Below, one piece after another: positions 1 to 11,800 of a DNA stretch of 28,972 nucleotides. Origin of the DNA: Rostrohypoxylon terebratum (taxonomy: Eukaryota; Ascomycota; Sordariomycetes; Xylariales; Hypoxylaceae); NCBI GenBank assembly GCA_022497145.1, contig MU386058.1:1-28972 (forward strand). Reading direction: 5' to 3'. The position numbers and the translations under genes were made by a program. Position 1 is the stretch's first letter. Each line of letters begins with the position of its first letter. The notes beneath the pieces were generated by a model. That model did not search any database. It saw only the letters and a program-made list of their open reading frames with translations, and had not been told where the DNA came from.

Positions 1-901
1 TATTTATTTAATTATAAATATCGTGTTTTGGTGGTTTTGTATGGGAAATGGGTGGTCCGCGCTAGGGGTGCTCACGTAACGGTGGATCGACTTATTTCTT
101 CTCTTTCATTCAGGCAAGCACCAATACAGCAACTACCTCAATACTCAAGGAAAGGCCGACAACTCATCTATTTGTTCAAATATGTACCTACCTGCATAGT
201 ACATACATGTAGTAGATGTTTCCAAGTTTGAGTTACATATGTCTAAAAAGCGATTTTGAAAGAGACAACTTGGAGCTACGTGTAGGCAGGTACTGTGTAG
301 GAAATAGGCAGTGTTGGTGATGCATCGATACAAAACATGTCTACTAGGTACTAGGTAGGCAGTATTGGAACCATCTTGACCTCGGAATGCTGTTTCTGGC
401 AGCAGTTTTGTACGACCGTACACAATATCTCGCTTCACCTTGAGACACTTCCAAGTTATAACCAACCTACCTTGGTACCCGGTAGAACAAGTGCCCGACA
501 CTATCGTGGTTGGAATACCGAATGCTCCAGTCAAACACACATGCAAAGAAAGACAGTAGTCGAATTTGGAAAAACAAAAAACAAAAAAAGAGAAGATTGG
601 TTTCAATTCGGATTTCTTGATTGGTAGTCTGGTATCATCTGTACAATTGATCGCAACAGGTATCTCTCCACTCTTATAAGGTCCCATTAGGAGACCCCGA
701 CGAGTTTGCAAAGCAGTATGAAGAGGATGGACGTGAAAATAGCAAAGTTCGTGCGTAAAAATAAAGTTCCAGTCTTAACTTCTGGAGAATGAGTCAAGGC
801 TGCCTCTTCCTGTGGGGGAGTGAGTAAACAAAGTTGATGGCAACCTTGGAGGTGGGAATACGGCCTGTCTGGGTTGGCCGACTGATTTCGCCGACGATGG
901 A
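1..901. other. intergenic region downstream of ADA2
   Basis: No gene is supported here. The stretch is AT-rich at its left edge, has A-rich tracts near 570-590, and carries CTACTAGGTACTAGGTAGG-type words at 341-359. The open frames on either strand are cysteine-rich or low in recognisable sequence and look like chance frames. It probably contains the 3' UTR and polyadenylation region of the minus-strand ADA2 gene that ends at 902. Confidence 0.6.
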
Positions 902-2603
902 TTAGGCCTTAGAAATCCAACCGGAGTTAATGAAGAAGTCGAAGATCCTGCTTCCCTTTTGTGAATCTAGTCGGGAAATCTCCTTTACTTGCTTCTTCTT
1001 CAATGCCCCGTTGCCCTTGAGACCCTCCTTGAATACTTGCTCTTTGATCATTAAGTAAGGCTTTGGCTGAATTCGGCAGACCTTGCATAATTCTACTTCT
1101 TCGGGGGTGAGAAGATGGAGATCCGGTGTGTTGTCTTGCGTGAATACGAGCGGCTGCACGCCTGAGATAGGCTGAGAAATAAACTTCTGTTTGCCTGGCG
1201 TCGATACTCCGTTAGTAGTCGTAACCCCGTTAATCCCATTCGCGTGGCCGTTGGTGAGCGGTTTGGACTCGCCATTTGCCAAGCCGTCTGGAGCGCTTTG
1301 GGACGTGGTCCCAGTCGCAACCGGGCGAAATGGGATCTCGGGACCGACTAATAAGGCAGCGCCGCTAGGAGGATCTGGCTGTACGTTTTGCTTGGAACGC
1401 TGCACTGATGCTAAACGATCTCTATCCATCGATCCCATAGGTTGAGCTTTTAAGTTGCGCTGGCCCTTCTCCTGCTCATACTTCTCTCCGCTACGAAGAT
1501 CTCCGATCTTGAGGCTTCTCCATTCCTGCAGCTGGGCAATTGCCTGCTTCAGGTTCAGTTCATCGATAAGTTCCTGGCAGAAGGTCTCAAAGTCGTCGTG
1601 ATTCATCATGCGGGCGAAAGGTTTGGCCTTGTTCAGCAACTCCCTCTCTTCCTTCGTTCTCTTCTTCTCCTGCTTGGTGTTCTCTCGGTAATCGAGCAGA
1701 TTGTGTTCAAATATGACCTTCTTTCGCTCTACACGTTGGGTTAGGCGGCAGTTATATATATCCATGACCGTGAGCTTCAGCTCCATTTCCGGTTCGAGCT
1801 CTCCGGTTCTGGGGTTGATTCCATCGCCGGGATCGAACTGCATGAGTTGGACAGCCTCTTCAGCTTCGTTGGCATACTCGGTCTCGAACTCGAGGCGGCC
1901 GGGCATGTAGCCTTGGATCTCGTGGCACGAAGGGACACTAGCAGTCGGCTTGGTCTTAGGCGGCATGGGCGGCGCGTTCTTCTGAGCTTCTCGTCGTTCT
2001 TCGATCCTCCGCTTTTTGCGCGACTGAAACTCCTCCCGAGATATCTCGTGGGCCAAGCTCATATCGGAAGGTTTGCATCGTTCCGGCAGCGGGAAACTTG
2101 TGGAATTCACGTAGACGCCGAGGTAGTGATCTCGGACTTCGTCCTTGTGACGATAGCCACCAATGTGGTCAGCAATATCAGCCCACGATCCAAGACCATA
2201 GATTTCGCAACCTTCCAGAAGCAGCAACTCCTCGTCCGCACCCCAGTCTTTATCAAAAATAGGGAATGAGTTCTGTTCGATGACCTTGAAGGGGTGCGTG
2301 GCGGGTTGATGAGAACCACTGGAGGCGCCGCTGGCGAAGCATTGGACACACAAGTCGTAATCATTACATGCACTGTGGGCGCATCGTATTCGAACCTATA
2401 TACATCAACCAATGTTAGCGGCATTGTGCCCGAACAGATTACGGAGGTATCGGGTTTGAGATGGAAGTGGGCAGGGCAAATCATAGCGGAAATAGGATGG
2501 GCGCACATACCGTAGACGTGATGTCCGCCGAGCAGACATCGCAAACGTACTTGACACCACCTTCACCTCCCCTGGTGGCTGTCTTTTTACGGATAACACC
2601 CAT
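902..2603 (-). CDS. ADA2: ADA2, SAGA/ADA histone acetyltransferase adaptor
   Basis: Transcriptional adaptor 2 sits beside GCN5 in nuclear SAGA/ADA complexes and stimulates histone H3 acetylation. Exons (minus strand): 2603-2511 and 2395-902, with a 115-nt intron (GTATGT donor, GCTAAC branch, ATATAG acceptor); product 528 aa. The start at 2603 supplies the first half of the ZZ zinc finger, and splicing completes it: C21-x2-C24 in exon 1, then C36, C41 and C47-x2-C50 in exon 2. A SANT/Myb-like domain follows at about residues 78-130 (DKDWGADEELLLLEG...GLGSWADIADHIG). Next are a charged, partly coiled middle (KKRRIEERREAQK) and an Asn/Gly/Thr-rich linker. A C-terminal SWIRM domain covers about the last 85 residues (LTPEEVELCKVCRIQPKPYL) and ends FFINSGWISKA. 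Length and domain order match fungal Ada2. Its 5' end faces GAL7 across a 1.36-kb gap. Confidence 0.96.
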
Positions 2604-3965
2604 ATCGTCCAGTGTGAAATATAGCGGCTACGAAGTCCGGAAGGACTCCGTGAGAAATGAGCAAGGCTGTAGTGGAGTGAAATGAGAGGCGGGGAGGAAT
2701 GAATGGTAGAAGCAAAAGGATATCAACAATGCTGTTGATGTAGTTGTATGTGTATGTGTTGATTGATGCGTTGATGATGGATGTATGTCGCGATGATAGT
2801 TGGATAATATGAATTGGTTTTGGATTGTTCCCGTTTCCTTTTCCGTTCCCGTTCCCGTTCCTGTTCCCGTTCCCGATCCAAGGTTGTTTCGCGATTGATA
2901 ACAATATTGAGTAACCCTTTGGGTCGTTCGTGATGCGTCAAATTGCGACGCTTACTGAGAAAGGATGGTTTAATAATAATAAAGACTGGGTAAGAACTGC
3001 TCAAGCGCCCAGGCGCCTTGTTTGTATTGGGATTAGCTTTTAAGCAGGTGACAAGTAATACTAGTAGGTAGGACCCGTCTTTACCTTGAAAACGACACGG
3101 GCAGACGGGCTAGGACTTCCAGCTGCCATGCTAGGGTTAGCCTCAGCTAGGTGAACTTTGGTGAATCCCATATTACCTCGGAATCTTTCAACGCCTATCA
3201 TATCTGCATGTCTAATGCTATATAACGTATAACGACGTCATTGCATTGTGCGGCATTGATTTATTCATTAAAACATATATCATCCTATCATGTATATTAT
3301 AATCTTTAATAGCTTACGCTAGGCTGCTCCGTCAGACCTGGTGTACTAGGTAATTAGGTACCTACTTTACATTCTAACACCGCAGGTATCTACTTAGCTA
3401 CTAGGTAGTACTAGTACCTTTAGGATGAATTCAATGTACTATATATGTGCCTACCTACTACCTAGAGGCTAGTAGGTACAATACAATTCGGCCGACCAAA
3501 CCACCGAGATCAATTGAATCCTCGAACCTATCCAATTGCATCATAGTAATATTTCAAGTAAGAGCTCGGGGCGGGGCTGCCGTTTGCTTTTTCTTCTCTC
3601 TCCCTCTACGTAGTATATGTACATAAGTAAGTATTTAAGAACCACATGAATGATACTGCGTCTTCGTGTACATATACAAGACAGGACTCGGGATAGATTG
3701 ATAGACCTTCACGTGTATCCTTGTATCCTCTCAGAAACTCTTGATCATATGTACCTATAATGAGCAGATAATCAGAGACGCATATGCACATAAACACATA
3801 GAACTATTGTTTGTTCAAATCCGCTCTCCTCTCTCCATCTTCCCTTTCATGTCAATTTTCAATCACGCTGAGCTTTCTTACTTCTATCAGACGTAAAGCC
3901 AGTTCCTTGGTTGACAGATCGTTCATTTTTTTTTTTCGATATTCAATTATATCCCTCTTTCCGCA
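2604..3965. promoter_or_regulatory. divergent intergenic region ADA2 / GAL7
   Basis: This 1.36-kb gap holds the 5' regions of both divergent genes. Visible elements are the GTTCCC hexamer tract at 2827-2880, a cluster of TAGGTA/TACCTA words between about 3340 and 3480 (for example TTAGGTACCTAC near 3355-3366), a CACGTG palindrome at 3710-3715, and a T-rich tract at about 3928-3938 just upstream of the GAL7 start. No coding frame looks real. Regulatory roles are inferred from position only. Confidence 0.5.
2827..2880. repeat. GTTCCC hexamer microsatellite in the ADA2 leader
   Basis: Eight hexamer units in strict 6-bp register run from 2827 to 2874 (GTTCCC, GTTTCC, TTTTCC, GTTCCC, GTTCCC, GTTCCT, GTTCCC, GTTCCC), followed by GATCCA. 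On the ADA2 sense strand this is a purine-rich GGGAAC tract about 225-275 nt upstream of the ATG, so it probably lies in the 5' UTR or core promoter. Confidence 0.85.
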
Positions 3966-5343
3966 ATGCCCGACAAGATCCTAGACGATATTTCTCACCG
4001 ACGCTATAACCCGTTAAGAGGGTCATGGTTGTTAGTATCGCCTCATAGAACCAAGAGGCCGTGGCAGTAAGTGTGTCATTTTTGGTTGTATATTAGTCGC
4101 ATGTTTGTTGCGTTGTTGATGTTTGCACATCCGCATCGTTGCTCATTACGTCGCTGGGTAGGGGCCAGCAGGAAGCGCCTAGTGTCAACAAATTACCTGA
4201 ATACGATCCAAAGGTAGATTGGTTCCTCGATTCGTGACTGCTCGAGAATATTAACGTGAGGACCTCTGTTTTTGACATCATATAGTGCTACCTATGTCCT
4301 AGAAATTCGCGAGCGCAAGGAGATGCCAATCCTGATTATACCCAGACATTCGTTTTCGTGAACGACTATAGCGCCGTGAAGGAGCAGCAGCAAGACTACG
4401 AGGCAGAACCTTCAACTGATGGTAACTCGATACCCCTTGCGGATTTTTCCGTGTGCTGATTTAAATAGATCTTTCTTCGCTGTTGCTTCGCGCCGAGGGT
4501 GTCAAGGGGAAATGCTTTGTCCTCACCTTCTCGCCAAAGCACCATCTTACCCTGGCTGACATGTCCGCTCAAGACACGCTCCCGATCGTCGAAACTTGGA
4601 CAAGAATCTACGCCACCCACCTTTCGCCGACAAACCCTCTCCACCAAGTGGCTGCAAAGCTTGATCTCCTAAATCGCGAAGCGCCGCAGGAGTCTGTCGT
4701 ACCGCCACCATCTCAGCAGCTTCGATACATGCAGATCTTTGAAAACAAGGGCGCCGCGATGGGATGTTCAAATCCCCATCCACATTGCCAGATATGGACA
4801 ACTAGCACTCTGCCAGAAGAGCCGGGCGCAGAGCTGGTCAATATGGCTAAGTACAAGGCTGAGCATGAGGGCCGACATTTGCTTGGGGATTACGTCAAGC
4901 TGGAGATGGAGAAACAAGAGCGCATTGTATACCAAAACGAATCTTTCCTGGTAGTCTGTCCATGGTGGGCCATTTGGCCATTTGAAGTCATGATAATTGC
5001 CAAGCGATATGTCCGAGCTTTGGTAGATTTCTCTGGACGGGAGAGGCTCAATTTTGCCGAAGCAATCCAGGAAGTGACGAGGAGATACGATAATTTGTTC
5101 GAGACGAGCTTCCCGTACAGCTCTGGAATCCACCAAGCCCCCTTGGATGGCACGGAGGAAGAAATCGAAAGCAGTTGGTTTCATATGCACTTCTATCCGC
5201 CCCTTCTGCGGTCGGCTACAGTGCGAAAATTCCTCGTCGGATACGAGTTAATGGCGGAGCCACAACGAGACATCACCCCCGAACAAGCCGCCGCAAAACT
5301 CAGAAATTGTGCTGGAGAGTTATATCGGAAGAAACTTCAATGA
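3966..5343 (+). CDS. GAL7: GAL7, galactose-1-phosphate uridylyltransferase
   Basis: This is the Leloir-pathway enzyme that transfers UMP from UDP-glucose to galactose-1-phosphate in the cytosol. Four exons: 3966-4066, 4162-4213, 4286-4421 and 4469-5343; introns of 95, 72 and 47 nt. Product 387 aa, normal for the family. Exon 1 encodes the conserved N-terminus ending LVSPHRTKRPWQ and continues across the junction as GQQE. Exon 3 opens with C52-Y-L-C55-P, the zinc-binding pair known from E. coli GalT. The active-site motif H200-P-H202-C-Q204-I-W is present, with H202 as the predicted uridylylated histidine. Further family signatures are FENKGAAMGCSNPHPH and ESSWFHMHFYPPLLRSATVRKF. Intron 2 has a weak donor (GTAGAT), but its removal restores CYLCP in frame. 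No GAL1 or GAL10 homologue lies nearby. It converges on ERG28 across 218 bp. Confidence 0.96.
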
Positions 5344-5500
5344 CCGGGGTATTTCGATCGTTGCTCGGTTAGTAGAGATAGCATACAACAGAAAATAGAT
5401 GTTAGATATATACATAGTCAGTACCATACATGTCAATACTTGATGACCCCAAGGTTACAGCTGTGTCCCAGGCACCACTTAGCTGCCCACAGAATAGACA

Positions 5501-5540
5501 TTCTTTTTCTCTTTTTCTCTCTTTCTCTCTTTCTCTCTTC
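5501..5540. repeat. TTTCTCTC pyrimidine microsatellite between GAL7 and ERG28
   Basis: A T/C-only tract built of TTTCTCTC-like units lies in the short convergent 3' space between GAL7 (stop 5343) and ERG28 (stop 5562). Probably 3' UTR sequence of one or both genes. Confidence 0.8.
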
Positions 5541-5561
5541 ATATGACGTATTCTCTTTTGT

Positions 5562-6197
5562 CTATGCCTGGACGTAAAAACTATATTGACTAGTCATCCA
5601 CGTAAGACCAACAGTGGCAAAAAAAAAGGTGGTTGTGATCGGGCCAAAATATGCTGTCCTGTAAACAGCAAATTCCGAGCTGAAATGTAATAGCGCCACG
5701 ACGTAAGTCCATATAGTCATCTGGTAGACGGGGGCTACATGAAGGTAGTATGCAGCGTAGATGCGTACAATAGCCGAGATGATAGTGTAGGTTCCGAATA
5801 GTCTTGCGGCAAGAGGCGTGACTTGGTCTTGAGTACGGGCTCCTTTCGGATTGGATTCCGCGTTTGCTGGTACAAATTTTCGGGTTGAGTCTTCAGGGTT
5901 GAACTTGGCCGACTTGGGAGGTAACGATAGATTTGGTATGAACTGCCCATTATAGAGGCGTCGCGAGAAATGGAGGGTCAAGTAGTTTTGAAGAGAATTT
6001 CCTACGGCGAGGATGGATGTCTAGTGATCTAGTTAGAGGCGGTGGGAATTGAGAGATAATCATACACGTGGGTTAACGCCCCTCCCCCCCGAACAACAAC
6101 AACAAAAAAAAAGGACAGGGTGAGCTTAACATACCAAAACCAAGTAGTAGGGCAAATAGCCCTCAGACTGAGGGAGGTAGTCTTTCACTGTGTCCAT
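5562..6197 (-). CDS. ERG28: ERG28, ergosterol-biosynthesis scaffold protein
   Basis: Erg28 is a small ER membrane protein that tethers the C-4 demethylation enzymes (Erg25-Erg26-Erg27) and Erg6 in ergosterol synthesis. Exons (minus strand): 6197-6135 (MDTVKDYLPQSEGYLPYYLVL) and 6020-5562; the 114-nt intron has GTATGT donor, CTAAC branch and CTAG acceptor. Product 173 aa. Family features are the N-terminal helix continuing as TSILAVGNSLQNYLTLHFSRRLY, the DQVTPLAARLFGTYTIISAIVRIYAAYY segment (hydrophobic helix), and two further hydrophobic helices near the C-terminus ending in YSFYVQ plus one Ala. The hydrophilic loop at about residues 47-80 is somewhat long. The intron contains an E-box (CACGTG at 6065-6070), a C8 run, AAC repeats and an A9 run. 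The start is shared with a 500-bp divergent promoter facing the 3-ketoacyl-CoA reductase gene. Confidence 0.94.
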
Positions 6198-6697
6198 GGC
6201 GATGCGACAATTGATTGAGAACTCGGGATGTGTACAGAAACAGACGTTGAAGAACCTTGAAGCCATCAAGGAACGTATCCACATGGATGAAGAGCTCAAG
6301 CCTCAAGGGATTCTATGGCTCCACACTAGCTGGAGCTAAGCATCGATAGATACTTAGATAATAGAAAGAGTCTAGAGATATGTACTTACTTACATAGTAA
6401 GTCTTAGGTAGTCTTAGGTACATACCTGCAGCATCGTAGTACCTACTAGGTACCAGAAAAGCAAATCAACAGGGTTGGGACTTGAAACTATCCAATAAGG
6501 TATGGCATATGCTGTATCGGAGACCCACATTAGCACCAGTTGTTGATCTTCGTTACGCCAACAAAAGTCATAATTTTTCTCTCCTCTCTTTCCGCATATT
6601 TCTTATATTCGTCTTTCATCTGACAAAGACGGGACAGTTCGCCCTCAAAACGACGACTTCGCAGAGATCCCGGGCTGCTTCTTTGGTAACGCATACC
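6198..6697. promoter_or_regulatory. shared divergent promoter ERG28 / 3-ketoacyl-CoA reductase
   Basis: The 500-bp gap between two divergent ER lipid genes. It contains a TAGGTA-rich block at about 6380-6455, including a 15-bp near-palindrome (GTACCTA-C-TAGGTAC at 6439-6453), and a CCAAT box at 6492-6496 about 200 bp upstream of the reductase ATG. A pyrimidine-rich stretch (about 6570-6615) precedes the reductase start. Co-regulation is an inference from the arrangement. Confidence 0.55.
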
Positions 6698-7776
6698 ATG
6701 GATTCTTTCAATGGTTTTCTCGCTTTGGTTCCGCAGAGTGTGCTGTTGACCTCTGCTGGTTTGGGAGCTCTGCTGGTGGCCTCAAAGCTTCTGAGCTTCC
6801 TCAATTTGTTTTTAAGTGTCTTCATCCTGAGCGGTACCAGCGTATGTCTCCCTATATATTTCAAAGCTTAATCAGGCTCGTCATGTGCACTCTTCTAACA
6901 CCTGAAACCCCTGCCATGCAGCTTAGGAAATATGGCAAAAAGGGCACCTGGGCTGTGGTAACAGGTGCATCGGATGGCTTAGGAAAAGAATTCGCTACTC
7001 AACTCGCCGCCAGGGGCTTCAATCTGATTCTAGTGTCCCGAACTCTATCCAAGTTGGAGGCACTATCTCAGGAGCTAGAGAAGAAGTTCCCCGGGCTGCA
7101 AACGAAAGTCCTTGACATGGATTTCTCTGCTGACGATGATGCCGACTACGCTCGCCTTGCCAAGTTGATCACCGGCCTTGATATTGGCATCCTTATCAAC
7201 AATGTCGGTCAGAGCCACAGCATCGCTGTTCCTTTCCTCCTGACCGAGCAGAAAGAGCTTGAGGACATCGTCACTATCAACTGCCTAGGCACTTTGAAAG
7301 TTACCCAGGTCGTTGCTTCCGGCATGGAGGCCCGCAAGCGTGGCTTGATTCTTACGATGGGTAGCTTTGGTGGCTGGATCCCGACCCCATATCTAGCCAC
7401 TTATTCCGGCAGCAAGGCTTTCTTGCAGCACTGGTCGGCTGCTCTTGCCGCAGAGCTCAAGCCTAGCAATGTAGACGTCCAACTCTGTCTCAGTTACCTC
7501 GTCACCACCGCCATGAGCAAGGTCCGACGTGCTAGTGTATTGATTCCCGGCCCTAAGCCATTCGTACGTGCCGCCCTAAGCAAGGTGGGACTCGGAGGCT
7601 GGCAGAGCATGGCGTATACGTACACCCCATTTTGGAGCCATGCACTGATGGCTTGGGTCATTGAGAACACCATCGGCGTTGGTCACCGCCTTGGCATCTG
7701 GGTTAACCTAAAAATGGAAATGGATATCCGGGACCGAGCTTTGAAAAAGGCAGCCCGAAATGCCAAGAAGGAGTAA
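6698..7776 (+). CDS. very-long-chain 3-ketoacyl-CoA reductase (IFA38/KAR family)
   Basis: An ER membrane short-chain dehydrogenase that reduces 3-ketoacyl-CoA, the second step of very-long-chain fatty acid elongation, needed for sphingolipid ceramides. Exons 6698-6841 and 6922-7776; 80-nt intron (GTATGT donor, GCAG acceptor). Product 332 aa, normal for Ifa38/HSD17B12. Residues 1-48 form a hydrophobic membrane-anchor region (LLTSAGLGALLVAS, LLSFLNLFLSVFIL). The Rossmann NADPH motif is T62-G-A-S-D-G-L-G69. The NNVG structural motif follows, then catalytic S196 (MGSFGG) and Y209-x3-K213 (YSGSK). The C-terminus is lysine-rich (RALKKAARNAKKE), a likely ER-retention region although not a strict KKxx. 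A later in-frame ATG near the intron would lose the anchor, so 6698 is preferred. It diverges from ERG28. Confidence 0.95.
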
Positions 7777-8810
7777 GAGATGATATATGAGTTTGCTTCT
7801 GGAGGCAACGCGGAGTAGTCTACTACTACGTCTCTATGGTTTAAGGCGGGTGCGTGCATGGAATGGGACATACGTTAGGTAGGTAGAAATATGGAACTGT
7901 ACGGTCTTTTTGGCCAATAGGCGTTTATAGATGATTATGAAACGGCAATTTTAGTTTACCTCTCTATCTCCCTAATGGAGAGCTGATACATACCTGGGAC
8001 CTGGGTATAGGTAGCCAAGGTAAGGTACACAATCACTCAGATCTGAACAGTACTATACCGACCACACTCATGCTCAGTCACTTATAAACAGCACTCTGAC
8101 TTCCTGCCTCGTCTGATATAAAAGCCAGCCGTGTGAATGTTAACGGATACCTACCTACTCTGGATATGACATATGTGGATATCTTAGTTTGTACCTATGT
8201 ATTGTGTACATACACATCTGATAATACCTACCTAGTAGGTAAAATATGCATTCAAGTGTTGTTCGCCGCATTTATCAAGCTAACAGCTATATTGGGACTA
8301 GCGCATTTCAGTCGCGCAGTCCAAAAACGAAGGGGCAGTTCCCAGGGAAAGCGCGTGTTGTAGGCTTCCCGCTTTCGAAAAAAAATAAGGTAACATCCGT
8401 CGACGGAAACTTCTAATTCCAACTCTCTCACCATTAACAACTTGATAGACCTTATACCTCAGGTTGACAGCAGCTTCGCCCTGACAAGTCACCTAGCAAC
8501 AAAGGCTGGGAACTTTTTATTTGCGTTCCCTACTGAATAAGCGTCCTTGCGAATTGGATGCATCATTTTGAAAAAAAAAAAAGAAAACATTACGCCCATT
8601 TTCCCTCTCGAATCTTCCTCCATCCTCTCTTCATCATTCCAGCAAGAAATAACTCGACATTGCGATTGATGATCCAGTAGCATCGCGGTGCCTTGCCCGC
8701 CTGCATTGGACATTTAAATCCCTGTTAACCTAGTTAACTAGTTCTTCTTTACGCGACTCTAATCCATCCTCGTTTCCGCGCCTCGTCCATCGAATCGCAA
8801 TCCATACACG
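7777..8810. other. intergenic region, ketoacyl-CoA reductase to NUP170
   Basis: No gene is supported in this 1.03-kb stretch. It holds TAGGTA words near 7875-7886 and 8008-8030, two TATA-like boxes (TTATAAA near 8091 and ATATAAAA near 8115), the inverted repeat at 8225-8241, and an A-run at about 8572-8583 that probably lies in the NUP170 promoter or leader. A short untranslated transcript from the TATA-like boxes cannot be excluded. Confidence 0.5.
8225..8241. repeat. inverted repeat TACCTAC-CTA-GTAGGTA
   Basis: Perfect 7-bp arms with a 3-bp spacer. It is one member of the dispersed TACCTA/TAGGTA palindrome family seen throughout the intergenic DNA of this window. Confidence 0.85.
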
Positions 8811-11800
8811 ATGGCTTTCCCACAGACGCCGTCGCACGCACTGCCCGGTGCTTTTCTGCATACACCCGCCGTCGCATCGCGCCTCAACTCGCAACAGGAT
8901 CCCGTTCGACGCCGTCTGTTTCGCGACAATCCGACTTCTTCGGGTGGCCAAGCTCCAAGATTCGGTCAGGATCATGGCCTTGGACTCGATGCCCCTACCA
9001 GCCTAGCCGAGGAACAGGCTGCTCGAGGTCTACCGATCCAAAACATGCCCCCCCAACCTCCGTTAACGAAGGCTGCCACGTATATCAACACTGCTCTCAA
9101 TCGAGATGCCGAATACCCACAGCTTGACTCTTACTGCAGACGTGAGTTGCTCCCATGACTTTGACCGGCATGCCTGGCATACTTACCCACCTATCAATAC
9201 AGAGATGTCATCCGACTATGATCTAACGCGCAATGACTCTGCCTGGGCCCCTTTCCAGAAGACGAACATGTATCCTATCCCGCAGAACGTACTTGAACAA
9301 TACAACCGAGCCGAAGTCTCTACGATGATGGGCTTATTCGCTGAGTTGAATCATGCGTGGGTTACGATTGACAATTGTCTTTACCTCTGGGATTATACCC
9401 ATCCCAACCCCGAACTGATCGGCTACGAAGATAGCCCACACAGCATAACTGCAGTGAAGCTTGTGCCTCCTAAACCTGATGTGTTTAACAAGGTCATTAC
9501 GCATATACTGGTCGTCGCCACCACATCCGAGATGTTTCTATTAGGAGTCGCTGCAAGGGATGCGCCGAGCGGCGCTAAGACTATCGAGCTCTATGGTACA
9601 AAAATGTCACAGCCCTTGAAAGGCACAGAAGCTCGTGTCATCGCTGGCTCTACGAATGGGCGTATATTTTTCTCCGGTCAGTCTGATAACGACATTTACG
9701 AGCTGAAATATCAACAAGAGGAGAAGTGGTTCCAGGGTAGAACCGACAAAATCAATCACACATACCGACCTTGGACTGCTACGGTCCCCTACCCGTCTCA
9801 GATATTCTGGGGTAAGACCGCAACCGAATATATCGTGGACATCGTCGTAGATGATAGTCGAAATCTTCTTTACTCCCTTTCCAACTCGTCTACTGTGCGG
9901 ACTTATCACATGGAGCCACCGAATAGGCTCACTAAAGTCATTGAGAAAACCAAGGATGATTTCTTACGCGATATCGCTCACGTGTTAAGCGTTGTGTCGC
10001 CTTTGCTTAACGAGCGCATGGATATCGTGTCAATTAGTCCGATCACGGCGACCGAGGACTTCAAAGTTCATCTTATGGCATTAACCAATACCGGCTGCCG
10101 CCTTTTCATGAGCGCAACGAGCGCAGCTTCCTATATGCTGAACTCTTCCAACCAGGCGCCTCAGAGCATGCAACTACAATCTATAAAATTTCCACCCTCT
10201 GATCAAAGAAGACCTAGAGCTGATCCATTTGGCGGCCCCGTCGAATATACCGACATTCAAGCTCGGTCTCTCGAGACAAGTAGACGAGGAATTCGCTTTG
10301 CGCCAGGCTACTTCTTAGATTTCATCACAAAGACAGACCAACCGAATGTCGATCTCTTATTCATGTCGGCTCCTGATAGCGGTCGAATCAACCATGGTCG
10401 CCAGAATCAAAATATGCGGTTTTACGAACACGCTAATTGGATCGAAATCGGCAGTAGGGCTGAAGATGTTGGTCTCGTGACGAAACCATTCGCTGCGACT
10501 GGCCAGCCTCAAGGCTTCGGTAACGAACTGGCAGTCCAGTTTGACGATCCGAATGGTAGCGAATTTGCCATCCTTACAAACACGGGCATCCACTTAGTAC
10601 GCCGCCGACGGCTGGTCGACATATTCGCTTCGGCCATCAGGAGCGTCGCCGGCGACGAAGGGTTGAAAGCCGAAGTGACTAGGTTTCGGAACGCTTATGG
10701 TAACGTTGAAACCATCACCGCCGCGCTTGCTGTTGCCTGCCGCCAGGGAGAGAATGGTCGTGCCGGTATAGGACGCGGCGCCATTGATCAGGGCACTCAA
10801 GATCGTGCCAAGCAAGTTTTCATCAATTTTGGGGGCCACCCTCGCCTTCCTGATCAGGACGGCCAACCGGCTACTATTGAAATGGTTCAACCATCTACTC
10901 GTCATGCCGCGTTGACCCTATATATTAGCCGGCTCGTTCGTAAACTATGGAAATCAAGAGTCATTGGACTAGGGACCGATGCCGGTGGTGCATTGACTAT
11001 CATGAGCGTCGTCTCAACGGGAAAACTCAGGGACGTTCAAGGGAGCGTGGAAAGCCTCAGAAATTTCCTCGACGCAAACAGGGCTTTCATCCAAGGCTTA
11101 TCTGGACCTGCGGACCTACGTAGAGCCGGGAGCAAGCAAGAAGAGGTTGGTTTCCAAGGCGAACATCAAGCCATGCGTGCCCTAGAAACTCTTATGACCG
11201 GTATTACGGAAGGAATCTCTTTTGTGACGACATTATTCGAAGAGCGCGTCACAGACATATTTGCTCGGCTTGATGACACAGCTCGGCAGCAGCTGCGTGA
11301 TCTCACGTACGAACAGCTCTTCTCTCAGGACAGCGGCAAAGAGCTTGCGAAGGTATTGGTGAAAGCTATCGTCAATCGAAACATTGAGAACGGGTCCAAC
11401 GTGGAGACTGTGGCGGACGCGCTGCGACGAAAGTGTGGTAGCTTTTGCAGTCCTGATGACGTAGTCGTCTTCAAAGCCCAAGAACAGTTGAAGAAGGCGT
11501 CCGATCCATCACTCAATCCGAATACATCTCGCACGCTTCTCCACGAGAGTTTAAGGCTGTTTGAGAAGGTCGCGAAGAATTTAACGCAGGCCAATCTTGA
11601 ATCAGCCGTCGATCAGTATGTAGGGTTGAGATATTATGCCGGAGCTATTCAGTTATGTCTAGTGGTTGCTAACGAGAAGGACCGGGGAAACGCCGCATTA
11701 TCATGGGTCAACGATGGCAAACCCGTGGGTGACCCAAGAGCGAAGTTGTTTGATGATCGCAGAATTTGCTACGGTCTGATCCACCTCGTTCTCCAAGATC

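Noticed and set aside
145..711. 188-codon open frame on the minus strand at the left edge
   Set aside because: It has no recognisable domain, an irregular Cys/Tyr-rich composition, and overlaps TAGGTA-type intergenic words; it lies in the likely 3' flank of ADA2.
2723..3004. Minus-strand frame with Glu/Arg repeats (REQERERERKRKREQ)
   Set aside because: It is a reading of the GGGAAC hexamer microsatellite and flanking leader of ADA2, not a protein gene.
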